64,000 nt of DNA from Cyanophora paradoxa (taxonomy: Eukaryota; Glaucocystophyceae; Cyanophorales; Cyanophoraceae). Where the stretch lies: assembly GCA_004431415.1 (NCBI GenBank), contig QPMI01000104.1, forward strand, positions 248,001-312,000, read 5' to 3'. The position numbers were made by a program, and so were the translations under genes. Below, one piece after another: positions 1-10,457 of the stretch (within the stretch, counting starts at the first letter, position 1; each line of letters begins with the position of its first letter). The notes beneath the pieces are model-generated. The model ran no database searches and was not told the origin of the DNA. It worked only from the letters and a program-made list of their open reading frames with translations.

Positions 1-2825
1 AGGCGTCGCGCTGGTCCAGCGAGAGGAGGGCGCTCCTCGAGAAGGCGTTCGCTCTGCCGCGCCAGCGCCATGAGAGGAGGCGGGCGAGAACGGTACGGGA
101 CGGGACGGGGCGGGATGAGGGGGCGCACGTCCACTCCACAGCGAACTCGCCGCCGGGGTACACCTGACCCGTCGCGCCGGCGGAGAGCGGCGTCTGGGGA
201 TTCGGCTGCGTGACCTGAAGCTTGGCTGCGCGGGCTGTCAGGCAAATCGTTGGCGCGGCAAACAGGTACGCGACGCACGAAGAGTGATCTGTGATGAGAG
301 GGATTAGCCAGGACACGGGAGTGACGGAAAAGAGCGGGGCAAAGCGCACATCGACGCTGACGAAGTGCCAGGGGTACATGACGAAGAGCTCGTACTTGTA
401 GGGCTCCTCGGGGGTAGAGCGGTCGATGAGCTCCGAGTCGTAGATCGCGTCCTCGGCGTCGATACCCTCCCGCCCGTTCAGGTTGGAGAGCTGCGCGGCC
501 GTCAGATGGGAAACAGCGGAGTCGAATGGCTCGCTTGCCTCAAGGCTTTGGACGGTGACTTGAGCGAGGAGGTCGTACACGATGACCTTGGGGCGAGCGT
601 TCCTCCAGCAGTCGTGGGTGCACACGAAGTCGCCGAAAACGAGATCCGAATCTTGACAGTTCGGATTGACCCCCGCGGCAGGGGTGGGGCTCGCTTGCGG
701 GTGGAAGGCGTCGCCTTCAACAAAAGTCAGACTCTAAAGAAAGATGGCACATTCTTTTTAAGAGCATCTTCTGTCGCTCACTGAACAGGCACGTGGCTTT
801 GCCCGACGCCAGAGCGATGAGAAAGTTGGGATTGCTGGTCGAGTAGACGACGTCGATTGCGTAGCCCGGAGGAAGGTTAACGTTAGGAAGCTGGCGGGGG
901 TTCATCTCCATGAGCATAGCGATTGGATCCGTCCCGTTCATATTAGATTCAATCTCTGCAAAAGCAGCAGCCGTCAATACATGGGCGCGGAGATGCAAGG
1001 GTGCGCAAAGAAGAGGCACGCCATCCAAGTCGAGGTAGTACAAGCCATTGCGCGCGTCCGCGTCGCCGTAGCGCATGCCGAAGTACAGCTTGCGGCCGTT
1101 CGCAGAGAAGCCCATCTTCGAGACGCACCCGCTGTAGTTCCCGTTCCAACCTGCGGACGGGAACTCGCTCTGGTTCTTCGAAAGTTGCGAGGGCAGCGGA
1201 TGGCAGACCTCCAGCGACATAATCGAGCCGAAGATTGGTACCCGGGACATTCGAACTGAACACAAACGGTATGTCCTCTTTCAAATTGGAGTATCGGAGG
1301 AGCCGGTTAGCGAGATGAAGGCCCTGAAAAACCCGTCAGCGCGCCCCGGAAGCCGCAGTCGAGGCGGACAAGAATCAGCTGCAGCCATGGTCACCTCGCA
1401 TGAGTCGTTCCACCGGTACACCGGATAGCGCACTGTGCAGTGGTTAGAAAAGCTCCGAGCGGAACCCGATCGCGAGACAAGCGCACAGAAGTACATATAA
1501 GTTGCATTCACGTTGTCCGGCCACCTATGAAACGCGGTCAGCGACATTGACATCATCTGCGTCGTCATTGCACCTCAAAATCTGTGTGGTCGTCGTCTCG
1601 AGACCTTGCAGCGCAGGGCGTGAGCTGAAGATTGCGCGGATGAAGAGTCGACGGGTCACGAACCTTGAAAATCGATGTCCACGACACGTAAGTCGTTCAC
1701 CAAACCCAACTGATTCGGTTCAAAATTACGATTTCAGAAGCCATAAGTTAGACAGCAAACCCACATTAGACTCAAAGGCGAGATCCTCGAGCTTCAAATT
1801 GTTGACGTCGAGAGATGGCTGCCCGCCTCCCTCTCCCATCGAGGTGACGCCCGTGACTTCCACGACGAGCCCATAGCTGAGGCGGCTCCCCCCGAAGAAA
1901 GGTTCGCCGCCGGCAAAGAAAGTGTGAATTGGACTGTTTTCGCGTTAGAAGGTGCCCGAAATTTAAATGCTGTCAGTGACACTCACAAATTCGGATCCGT
2001 TGTCATGATGGAGGCGCAGTCCCCGTAACTGGTCAGCAAAATCAGCTTCAGCTGAGAAAGGGGGCTTCCGCCGACAAAGCAGGGAGCACCGTGCTTTAGT
2101 GCTCCAACCGAGGTTTTGTGAAGTGTCTATGTACTGGAGATCTGTCGGGGTTTCTCCCGGGGGCATAGAGCCGACGCTGTTCCGGATGCCGTACGGAAAG
2201 GTTGTGTTGAACTGCACTCTGATAAGCATTGGCGGACCGAAGATGTACCGATGGTTGTAAAGCATCGCCCAGAGTTCTGCGCGGATTAAAGCACACCGAA
2301 GTGAGCCGAAAGCTTTAGGAAGATGGATACAGAGTGCACCGGGAGCACGGACCGTCGTACTCGGGGTACGAGATTGCGCACATGGAGGTCACGACCATTG
2401 CTGTTAGGGGAGAACTGGTGCCCTCGCCAAAACAGCAGCGGGTTACAGAGACGGGCCCCTGCTCAGGCGATCCTCCCGGTGGCGGGGTACGCTGAGAACG
2501 CACGGCCAGCTGAAGGCACGGGGTACATCGAACTTAAAGGAGAAGACGTACCCAGTACTGAGCGATCCGGGAGGACTCGAACGTGCCCGTCATAGCGTAG
2601 TTGTTCCTCGCCACGTAGACGAAGGGCGACCGGCCGCCCTGGCTCGACGTCAAGGGCGGAGAGCAAATGGCGGGGCGGGACAGGGCAGACGGACCGGTCC
2701 CTCGGTAGGGACGGCGAGCGCGCGGGCGGGGTATGCGAAGTAGGAATCGGACCCCGTCATATTCCAGAGGGCCCACCGGTGGACGGTCCCCAGGCCCCAC
2801 GTGAAGTTCGTTGCCAGGTCTGCGC
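1..2825 (-). CDS. Multi-exon cell-surface-like glycoprotein gene, 3' end beyond the window
   Basis: Minus-strand exons are open and protein-like although no single ORF covers them. The last visible exon, 1-715, stays open to the window edge and contains an NPQTPLSAGATGQVYPGG stretch followed by FAVEWT, like the start of a Kre9/Knh1-type (Ser-Thr-rich surface protein) domain. It joins in phase across a 66-nt intron (716-781, GTGAGC donor) to the exon at 782-1255, which reads MGFSANGRKLYFGMRYGDAD and ends CLFS. Further exons lie near 1281-1568, 1770-1930 (GLVVEVTGVTSMGEGG), 1985-2280 (NHRYIFGPPMLIRVQFNTTF), 2330-2420 and 2560-2825 (ATNFTWGLGTVHRWALWNMTG). N-glycosylation sequons (NFT, NMT, NTT, NAT, NGS) recur, which suggests an extracellular protein. 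I do not recognise the family; the 5' end is unresolved. A hydrophobic ORF further upstream (3168-3500) could supply the signal anchor. Confidence 0.55.
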
Positions 2826-2834
2826 ACGCAGGTG

Positions 2835-3115
2835 AGGGTGCGTTCAGACGCTGGGGGGGGGGAGGGGAGGGGGGGAGGAGAGAGATTGGGGGAGGGGGGG
2901 TTGGAGGGGGAGGCGGAAGAAGAAAGGAACGAAAGCCGAGGATGAAATGAAGGAGGGGGGAGGGGGAGGGTAAGGCCTAGAGTAGTGGGGTACTGCAGTA
3001 TTGGACCCCTAGAGTACTGCAGTAGTGGGAGGAGGGTAAGGCCTAGAGTAGTAGAGGGGGGGGGAGAGAGAGAGAGGGAAGGGGGGGGGGCGGAGCCGTA
3101 GGACGGGGCCAGAAA
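2835..3115. repeat. G-rich low-complexity tract with short tandem duplication
   Basis: Purine-rich DNA dominated by G runs. An AGGCCTAGAGTAGT-containing segment occurs twice (about 2971 and 3035), so a unit of about 63 bp is tandemly duplicated. There is no coding signal. It may lie inside an intron of the flanking minus-strand gene. Confidence 0.6.
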
Positions 3116-3167
3116 ACTTAGTGCCCTCTAGTGAAAGCTAGTTAGCACTGGGAAATTACTGGTAGAC

Positions 3168-3500
3168 CTAGGGTACTGGGGTGTTGGGGGGGCTGGGAAG
3201 ATGGGGGTACTGGCGGCGAACGAGACGGGGATGGCATCGAGGGAGCGCACCGACTCCTGGACCTTCAGCAACGAGAGGAGGTTCCACGACGACCGCGACG
3301 GCCGCGGCGCGCGGGACGGCCGCAGCGATGACGGCGAGCAGCAAAGCGATCGCCGCGGCGGCGGCCGTGGCCCAGTCCCCGCATCGCCTCCGCGGTCCGC
3401 GTGCCGCTCGTCTGAGCTGCGTTCTTCTCGCACCCGGCATCGCGCCCGCGGTCTGCTCCCGAGAGTTCCTCGGTGAGCGCTCACGCTCGGGGCTGCGCAT
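3168..3500 (-). CDS. Possible first exon with signal anchor (weak)
   Basis: A 110-codon minus-strand ORF has an Arg-rich N-terminus followed by a hydrophobic Ala/Leu/Ile/Val stretch (ATAAAAAIALLLAVIAAAV) of transmembrane length. It sits upstream of the glycoprotein exons on the same strand, so it could encode that protein's signal anchor. No splice junction joining the two could be demonstrated, and GC-rich DNA gives Ala-rich frames by chance. The adjoining stretch 3500-4150 is GC-rich with only weak overlapping ORFs on both strands. Confidence 0.25.
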   Translation of the reverse strand: MRSPERERSPRNSREQTAGAMPGARRTQLRRAARGPRRRCGDWATAAAAAIALLLAVIAAAVPRAAAVAVVVEPPLVAEGPGVGALPRCHPRLVRRQYPHLPSPPNTPVP

Positions 3501-4149
3501 GCGGCTGGATCAAATTCAAGCGTCCGGGACGGCCACGGGCGCGGGCGAGCGTACCACGACGTAGAAGTAGCTCTAGGAACTGCGACAGGCGCAGCAGCTA
3601 CGCGAAGCAGGGTGACGTTGGTTAGCCATGGGAGTCGCCAGGCCCGCGCCGCCCACGTCATGGGCGGCGAAGGAGAGGGCATCTATGCAGCACAAGGTGG
3701 TTTATGCTCTAAGATAGAGAGCTTGAACGCCGCCTGGGGCCGTGCGCGAGTCCGGCGGCGCTCTCGGATTTGAACAGAGGCGTCGGCGCTCTGCAGGCGC
3801 TGGCCGAGAGCGCAGCGATCGGAATAGGGTGCTCTCACATTCGGAATGGTCCGCAGGAGCTTTCGACGCGCTCGGCGGTCTCGGCGGTACCGGTCAACGT
3901 CTGTCGAGGTTGTCGCTTGTCGAGGCTGGCGGCGCGTCGAGAGATGTTTCGCTGGTGGACGCAGCAGTTGTCTAACGACGCCCAGCCGTGCCGACAGGCC
4001 CCGGACAAAGTCGCGGAGGTCCGCCACCGCTGCGGGGCGGGAGTCCTGTACCCGGCAAGCGCTGAAATTTCCGGATCTCGATCCGGATTCCGGATCCGCA
4101 TCCGCAGGCGCAGCCGACCCCGGCGCTAGGCGCCGCTAGCGCTAGCGTA

Positions 4150-5126
4150 GCGCGCGCGCTACTAGCTAGCTAATAACTGTATACACAGCTCGTTTTTTTT
4201 CCTAATCGACTCGACATGCCCGTTGTATATGGTGTATACCGGGCATGGTGTCAGCCTCGGGTCTCAATTCTGACCGAAGGGAAGAAGAGACCAGAGGCTA
4301 TACTGCCGACTCGTGACCCGTTAATCGAGTAGTACCTGCTTCAATCCAATAGTGTTCAAGGAGTACCTGTCGGACTTTCGAGGTGTCGTGATTACCGATT
4401 GATGAAAGCTCTGGTAACTGCAGTACCGATTGTTAAAAGCTCCGTAAGGACGTACGATTGAAACGAGATTCTGCCGGGGTACGTGTTTGTGTAAAAGCTC
4501 CGTAACTTGGTCCTAGCCGGGTCTTAGCTGACTTGGTGCTTGCGTGTGGGCAAGCGTCTGTGCGGTATGCTGGCCGTCGCGATCGATCGCAAGGCCTTGG
4601 ATATTTCTTCTATGGATGTTAGCAAGTGCGCTGAGCGTGCTTCCACATCGGCCCTGAGCTAGGATGGAGGTTTTCGCGATCGGCGATCGCGACCTGATGT
4701 ATTCGTATGTCTGTACCCCCTGTTGTCGATTAATCATAACGTTTCCGGATCCGGATTACCCGAACATTACGTTTTCTTGTTAACACCCGACGTTTCTTGT
4801 TCAAAAGTTACGTTTTTAATTTGTTTTGTTAACGCGTACGTTTCTTGTTAACACCGGGTACCCGATCGGCCCGGCGGATAACAATTCCTACCAAACGTAG
4901 CTCAAACGCGAGCCGAGCGGGCGCGCAGCGACCGCGAGGGGAGCCCATTAACGTTTCTTAAAAAGCTTGTAGAGGTTAACGTTGCCGGATTACCCGAATG
5001 GCCCGGCGGATAACAATTCTTACCGAACGGTTAACGTTAACGTTAACGTTATAACCAGTATAACTAATTCAAGTCGCGACCCGAGCGGGCGCGCATGCTA
5101 GGGATCTAGGAGCGCATACTACTAAG
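4150..5126. other. Intergenic, repeat-bearing, no gene seen
   Basis: AT-richer DNA without a supported ORF. A block containing GGCCCGGCGGATAACAATTC occurs twice (about 4868 and 5007), each followed by a CGAGCGGGCGCGCA motif, so a segment of about 140 bp is imperfectly duplicated. ACGTTTCTTGTTAACACC-like copies lie at 4770-4860 and a GTTAAC microsatellite at about 5030-5052. Confidence 0.5.
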
Positions 5127-6257
5127 AAAATTAATACATCAATTGGGTTGGGAATTATGTGTTGTGTGATGGCGCAGCGAGGGGGGCAGCGGGCTAGGCG
5201 ACAGATAGCAGTAATGGAGGTTGCATGATACTGAACACGATACATTAGGCGGCGTCTAGCCCCGTCACCATCGGTTTTCGACCACTGCGGGCGCGGGATT
5301 CGCGGCGCGCGATCGGCAAGACAGCTACACGAGTGCTAGGGAATCGGCGCGCATAGGTCCTTTTTGCTAGCGGATCCCCGCTGCGCGCCCGCGCGCCAAG
5401 GTCCCGCGCGCCCGCTTGCGGAGGGGGGGGACAGCGATTCCGTCATGCAGTCCGCGCTGCTAGCGCTCTGGTCGCGTTATGCATGCGCGGTACAGCGCAA
5501 CGATTGCGCTGTGTACCGCTTCGGGTCCTCCGCGCTGCCGCCGCCGCGCCAGCGCCGGTTTTGGGGCTGCCCAAAACCGGGGGGGACAGCGTTACGAGGC
5601 ACCGGTACCAGCTCCAGCCACACATCGCCCGGTGTGCGAAACGCTCGAGCGCGTCGCACTCCCCAGGCGCCGCCGCTATATCTGGCGCCTCCATCTGGCC
5701 CCGCTCGCCGCCGCAGTACACGCCGCACATCGCGGCACATGTACAGCTACTGCTATAGGTCCGTGGCTCACTTTGCATCGTGCTCGGTTCGCTCACCGCG
5801 GGCGATCCGGCGCGGCGCATCTGGCGGTTCGTCGCCCTCGCGCCGCCGCCGCATGTCAACGCGATCCCGTGCGCGCTCCATCACGAGCCGAAAAGCCGGC
5901 GTTGAGGTCTGCACACGCCCGCGCCGCCCCCTGCGCCGAGCGCCGACCGCGGCCTGCCCGCGCTCATTTGCGCAGGGCGATCTCCGTTACCGCGCGTGCT
6001 CTGGGGGCACCTCGCCGTCGACGCATGGGACTCAATGGCTGCTGGCGTCTTGCGCAGTCAGAGCCAGGATCGCCGACGAGCTGCAGCATGCCGCCCCCAT
6101 GCCCTGCGCGCGCGCGCTTCGCCACAACCACGTATCCGCGGTGCGCGGGCCAGCCGCCTTTGCCCGCTCTTTGATATTCAATCGGAGGGTCTTTTTGAGC
6201 GTGGCGTCAGCCACGCTGGGCGCTGCTCGCGCAGGGATCCCGCCCCCCGCCGCCCCG

Positions 6258-6975
6258 CCAACCACGTACCCCGGTGCGAGGCCCGGCCCGCGCCCCCGGC
6301 CCTGGCGATGCCCGCCGGGGCTCTAGTGCCGCGCCCGGAGGGCCGCCGAATCGCTTGGGAGGCGGCGCTGAACGCTGCTCCCGCAGGGCCCCCGCCCCAC
6401 ACCCCGGCTCTCCGTCGCCCCGCCAACCACGTACCCCGGTGCGAGGCCCGGCCCGCGCCCCCGGCCCTGGTTCTGCCGGGCGGGGCTCTAGTGCCGCGCC
6501 CGGAGGGCCGCCGAATCGCTTGGGAGACGGCGCTGAACGCTGCTCCCGCAGGGCCCCCGCCCCACACCCCGGCTCTCCGCCCCCCCGCCAACCACGTACC
6601 CCGGTGCGAGGCCCGGCTCGCGCCCCCGGCCCTGGTTCTGCCGGGCGGGGCCCTAGTGCCACGCCCGGTGGGCCGCCGAATCGCTTGGGAGGCGGCGCTG
6701 AACGCGGTTTCCGCAGGGCCCCCGCCCCCCGCCTCCCCGCCCCCCCGCCAACCACGTACCCCGGTGCGAGGCCCGGCCCGCGCCCCCGGCCCTGGCTCTG
6801 CCGGGCGGGGCTCTAGTGCCGCGCCCGGAGGGCCGCCGAATCGCTTGGGAGGCGGCGCTGAACGCTGCTCCCGCAGGGCCCCCGCCCCCCGCCCCCCGCC
6901 TCCCCGCCAACCACGTACCCCGGTGCGAGGCCCGGCCCGCGCCCCCGGCCCTGGTTCTGCCGGGCGGGCCCTAGA
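6258..6975. repeat. Left GC-rich tandem repeat array in the palindrome
   Basis: About five copies of a 160-165 bp unit begin with CCAACCACGTACCCCGG at 6258, 6423, 6588, 6748 and 6906. Each contains GCTTGGGAGGCGGCGCTGAA. Copies differ by substitutions and by GCGGTTTCCGCAG versus GCTGCTCCCGCAG variants. Confidence 0.85.
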
Positions 6976-7084
6976 CAGGCCGCTGCAGGCCGCTGCCACG
7001 CAGTGCAACGATGGCTATGAAAGGCCGCTGCATGCGCTCCGCGCGCCCGTCACAGCGTCAGCCCCCGGTTTTGGGGGCGCCAAA

Positions 7085-7875
7085 ACCAGGGCGGGGGGCG
7101 GGGTCCCTGCGGAAACCGCGTTCAGCGCCGCCTCCCAAGCAATTCGGCAGCCCTACGGGCGCGATATTAGGGCCCCTCCAGGCAGAACCAGGGCCGGGGG
7201 CGCGGGCCGGGCCTCGCACCGGGGTACGTGGTTGGCGGGGAGGCGGGGGGCGGGGGGCGGGGGCCCTGCGGGAGCAGCGTTCAGCGCCGCCTCCCAAGCG
7301 ATTCGGCGGCCCTCCGGGCGCGGCACTAGAGCCCCGCCCGGCAGAGCCAGGGCCGGGGGCGCGGGCCGGGCCTCGCACCGGGGTACGTGGTTGGCGGGGG
7401 GGCGGGGGGCGGGGGGCGGGGTCCCTGCGGAAACCGCGTTCAGCGCCGCCTCCCAAGCGATTCGGCAGCCCTACGGGCGCGATATTAGGGCCCCTCCAGG
7501 CAGAACCAGGGCCGGGGGCGGGGGTACCGGGGTACGTGGTTGGCGGGGCGACGGAGAGCCGGGGTGTGGGGCGGGGGCCCTGCGGGAGCAGCGTTCAGCG
7601 CCGTCTCCCAAGCGATTCGGCGGCCCACCGGGCGCGGCACTAGGGCCCCGCCCGGCAGAGCCAGGGCCGGGGGCGCGGGCCGGGCCTCGTACCGGGGTAC
7701 GTGGTTGGCGGGGGGGCGGGGAGGCGGGGGGCGGGGTCCCTGCGGAAGCAGCGTTCAGCGCCGTCTCCCAAGCGATTCGGCGGCCGTCTGGGCGCGGTAC
7801 TAGGGCCCCGCCCGGCAGAACCAGGGCCGGGGGCGGGGGCCGGGCCTCGCACCGGGGTACGTGGTTGGCGGGGCG
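7085..7875. repeat. Right GC-rich tandem repeat array in the palindrome
   Basis: Five inverted copies of the same 160-bp unit, recognised by GGGGTACGTGGTTGGCGGGG at about 7201-7858. Several right-arm units carry a variant (GGGCGCGATATTAGGGCCC) absent from the left array, so the two arrays have diverged or rearranged independently. Confidence 0.85.
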
Positions 7876-8999
7876 GCGGGGGGCGGGATCCCTGCGCGAG
7901 CAGCGCCCAGCGTGGCTGACGCCACGCTCAAAAAGACCCTCCGATTGAATATCAAAGAGCGGGCAAAGGCGGCTGGCCCGCGCACCGCGGATACGTGGTT
8001 GTGGCGAAGCGCGCGCGCGCAGGGCATGGGGGCGGCATGCTGCAGCTCGTCGGCGATCCTGGCTCTGACTGCGCAAGACGCCAGCAGCCATTGAGTCCCA
8101 TGCGTCGACGGCGAGGTGCCCCCAGAGCACGCGCGGTAACGGAGATCGCCCTGCGCAAATGAGCGCGGGCAGGCCGCGGTCGGCGCTCGGCGCAGGGGGC
8201 GGCGCGGGCGTGTGCAGACCTCAACGCCGGCTTTTCGGCTCGTGATGGAGCGCGCACGGGATCGCGTTGACATGCGGCGGCGGCGCGAGGGCGACGAACC
8301 GCCAGATGCGCCGCGCCGGATCGCCCGCGGTGAGCGAACCGAGCACGATGCAAAGTGAGCCACGGACCTATAGCAGTAGCTGTACATGTGCCGCGATGTG
8401 CGGCGTGTACTGCGGCGGCGAGCGGGGCCAGATGGAGGCGCCAGATATAGCGGCGGCGCCTGGGGAGTGCGACGCGCTCGAGCGTTTCGCACACCGGGCG
8501 ATGTGTGGCTGGAGCTGGTACCGGTGCCTCGTAACGCTGTCCCCCCCGGTTTTGGGCAGCCCCAAAACCGGCGCTGGCGCGGCGGCGGCAGCGCGGAGGA
8601 CCCGAAGCGGTACACAGCGCAATCGTTGCGCTGTACCGCGCATGCATAACGCGACCAGAGCGCTAGCAGCGCGGACTGCATGACGGAATCGCTGTCCCCC
8701 CCCTCCGCAAGCGGGCGCGCGGGACCTTGGCGCGCGGGCGCGCAGCGGGGATCCGCTAGCAAAAAGGACCTATGCGCGCCGATTCCCTAGCACTCGTGTA
8801 GCTGTCTTGCCGATCGCGCGCCGCGAATCCCGCGCCCGCAGTGGTCGAAAACCGATGGTGACGGGGCTAGACGCCGCCTAATGTATCGTGTTCAGTATCA
8901 TGCAACCTCCATTACTGCTATCTGTCGCCTAGCCCGCTGCCCCCCTCGCTGCGCCATCACACAACACATAATTCCCAACCCAATTGCTGTATTAATTTT

Positions 9000-9300
9000 G
9001 GACCAGAATGCGCTCTAGTGTCCCTGATACGCGCAGCGCCCGCGAGGGGAGCGACCGTCCGTCGGTCGGAGACTCGGATCCGGAGTACCGTACGTAGTAC
9101 TACGGTACGTACTAGTACTACTACGGTACTAGCCTAGTAGTCTGTCGGACTACCGTACGTAGCCTAGTAGGATACGTACTAGTACTATAGTAGTAGTCCG
9201 CTACTAGCTATATTTACTATTTAGTCTACTAGTACTAGTACTACGTTTATACTAGCTATAGGCTAGGCAGCTTATCCGAATATTAATAATCCGATCCGAT
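9000..9300. repeat. TAGTAC/GTACTA-rich low-complexity block
   Basis: Dense overlapping palindromic tetramers and hexamers (TAGTAC, GTACTA, CTAG, ACGTA) between 9078 and 9260. There is no coding content. The block has high hairpin potential and could be decayed inverted-repeat element sequence. Confidence 0.5.
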
Positions 9301-9309
9301 TTTTTTTTT

Positions 9310-9480
9310 TTGGTGAATTACCGGCCACAGCCTCTAGTCTACTCCAGCACTGCGGGGGCGTATACAGGCAAGGTGGGACATGATCGATCGGAATTATGTG
9401 GAGCGGGCGGGATTCGAAGGCGTGATTCTCATCGCAGGGCGATTCGAACACGGAAGGCATGAATTGAAAAGCGTGTATGA
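9310..9480 (+). repeat. Dispersed repeat, inverted relative to copies at 21.56 and 33.29 kb
   Basis: Starts GGTGAATTACCGGCCACAGC after a T run. The same sequence lies in reverse complement at about 21560-21738 and 33292-33472. It contains TTCGAATCCC-like (B-box-like) motifs in the opposite orientation but no convincing A box, so a SINE origin is only a possibility. The following 9480-9950 holds no gene I can support. Confidence 0.7.
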
Positions 9481-9960
9481 TAACCACACCGATGATCAAT
9501 CGCGCTAGCTATATATATATATATTAATTGTTACCCGCTTCGGTTTCCGTGGTCCGTTCGGACGTGGACCAGAATCTAACCCGAGGCTGCACTGCCACTG
9601 GCAGGACTGTTTATATATATACAAGTCCGAACACCTGCTCAAGTAACAGTGTACCCAGTTGAGTTGAAATCGCTTACTACGTATACGGCGAGTCCAGTCA
9701 AAAAGCTACAGTCTAAAACTCGGGCGACTTGGTGATTGGTCAATTAAACCCAGCAATTCCGATTGGCCAGCTAGCAAGCGGGGGGGGTGCGGGGGGGGGG
9801 CGGAGCCCCCCCTGCTTGTTATATAAGTATAGCTGCACTGCGACAGCCGGCGCCTGGCAGCTGCAGCCTCTGCATGCGCACTGCGCAGTGCGCATGCGCC
9901 GCGGCGCGCAATACTACCGTAGTACGGCCCGCGGCCCGGAATTGAACTCTCTAAGAATCT

Positions 9961-10396
9961 CTAAGAGAGGAGGGCGCCCCTGAGGGAGGCGGCGGGGTCA
10001 GGGGGGAGGCCGCAGAAGGGGCAGCGGGCCCCGCCGGGCCCCTCGAAGCACTCGCCGCAGAGGGCGAGGTGGCGGCACGGCAGCGCCAGCACCGCCCGCG
10101 GCCGCGCCCCGCACGCGAGGCACGCCCGCGCCTCGGCGGCGCTCGCCTCCGCCAGCGCCGACGCGACGGCCACAGCCCCCGCCGCGAGCCGCTCCTGCGC
10201 CCGCCGCAGCTCCGCCGCTGAGAGTCCGGCGAGGGCGGCGGGGCCGACGGGCGCGCTGTCCGCCAGCGCCGCCTCCAGCGCCTCCACCCGCGCCCGCAGC
10301 GCCCCTGCGAGACCGTCCGCGTCGGTCGGGCGGGGAGGAAGAAAGGAGGGGGCGGGGGATGGGGGCTACCGCTTCAGCCGGGGAGTGCCCGCGGGA

Positions 10397-10457
<61 letters not shown>

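Larger units (their letters stand above)
5127..8999. repeat. 3.87-kb inverted repeat (foldback-like element)
   Basis: The sequence at 5127-6300 reappears as its reverse complement at 7826-8999. Every ORF in the left arm has a mirror copy on the other strand with coordinates summing to 14126, so the axis is at 7063. The outer arms (about 1.18 kb) look essentially identical; one mismatch is visible near the ends. Homology decays outside 5127 and 8999. The inner 1.6 kb is built from GC-rich tandem repeats whose order and sequence differ between sides, so it is not a simple mirror read. Inverted motifs such as CCGGTTTTGGGG...CCCAAAACCGG occur at the axis and in both arms (about 5557 and 8543). 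No transposase is visible. Predicted long ORFs here are composition artefacts. Confidence 0.9.

Noticed and set aside
4868-5027. GCGGATAACAATTC resembles a lac operator, suggesting vector contamination
   Set aside because: Only a short core matches, it sits in a local duplication with unrelated flanks, and no other vector sequence is present.
5030-5052. GTTAAC repeats as telomeric sequence
   Set aside because: Four hexamers only, not a known telomere unit, and internal to the window.
6258-7875. CRISPR-like array
   Set aside because: Units are contiguous 160-bp tandem repeats without spacers, in eukaryotic DNA.
5557-8570. CCCCAAAACC/GGTTTTGGGG motifs resemble ciliate telomere repeats
   Set aside because: They occur once per site as halves of short inverted repeats, not as tandem telomere arrays, and the GC-rich genes do not fit a ciliate.
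5364-8762. Long ORFs (up to 650 codons) in the inverted repeat
   Set aside because: They are mirrored on both strands, overlap in several frames and translate to Ala/Pro/Gly/Arg repeats. High GC and tandem repeats explain them.
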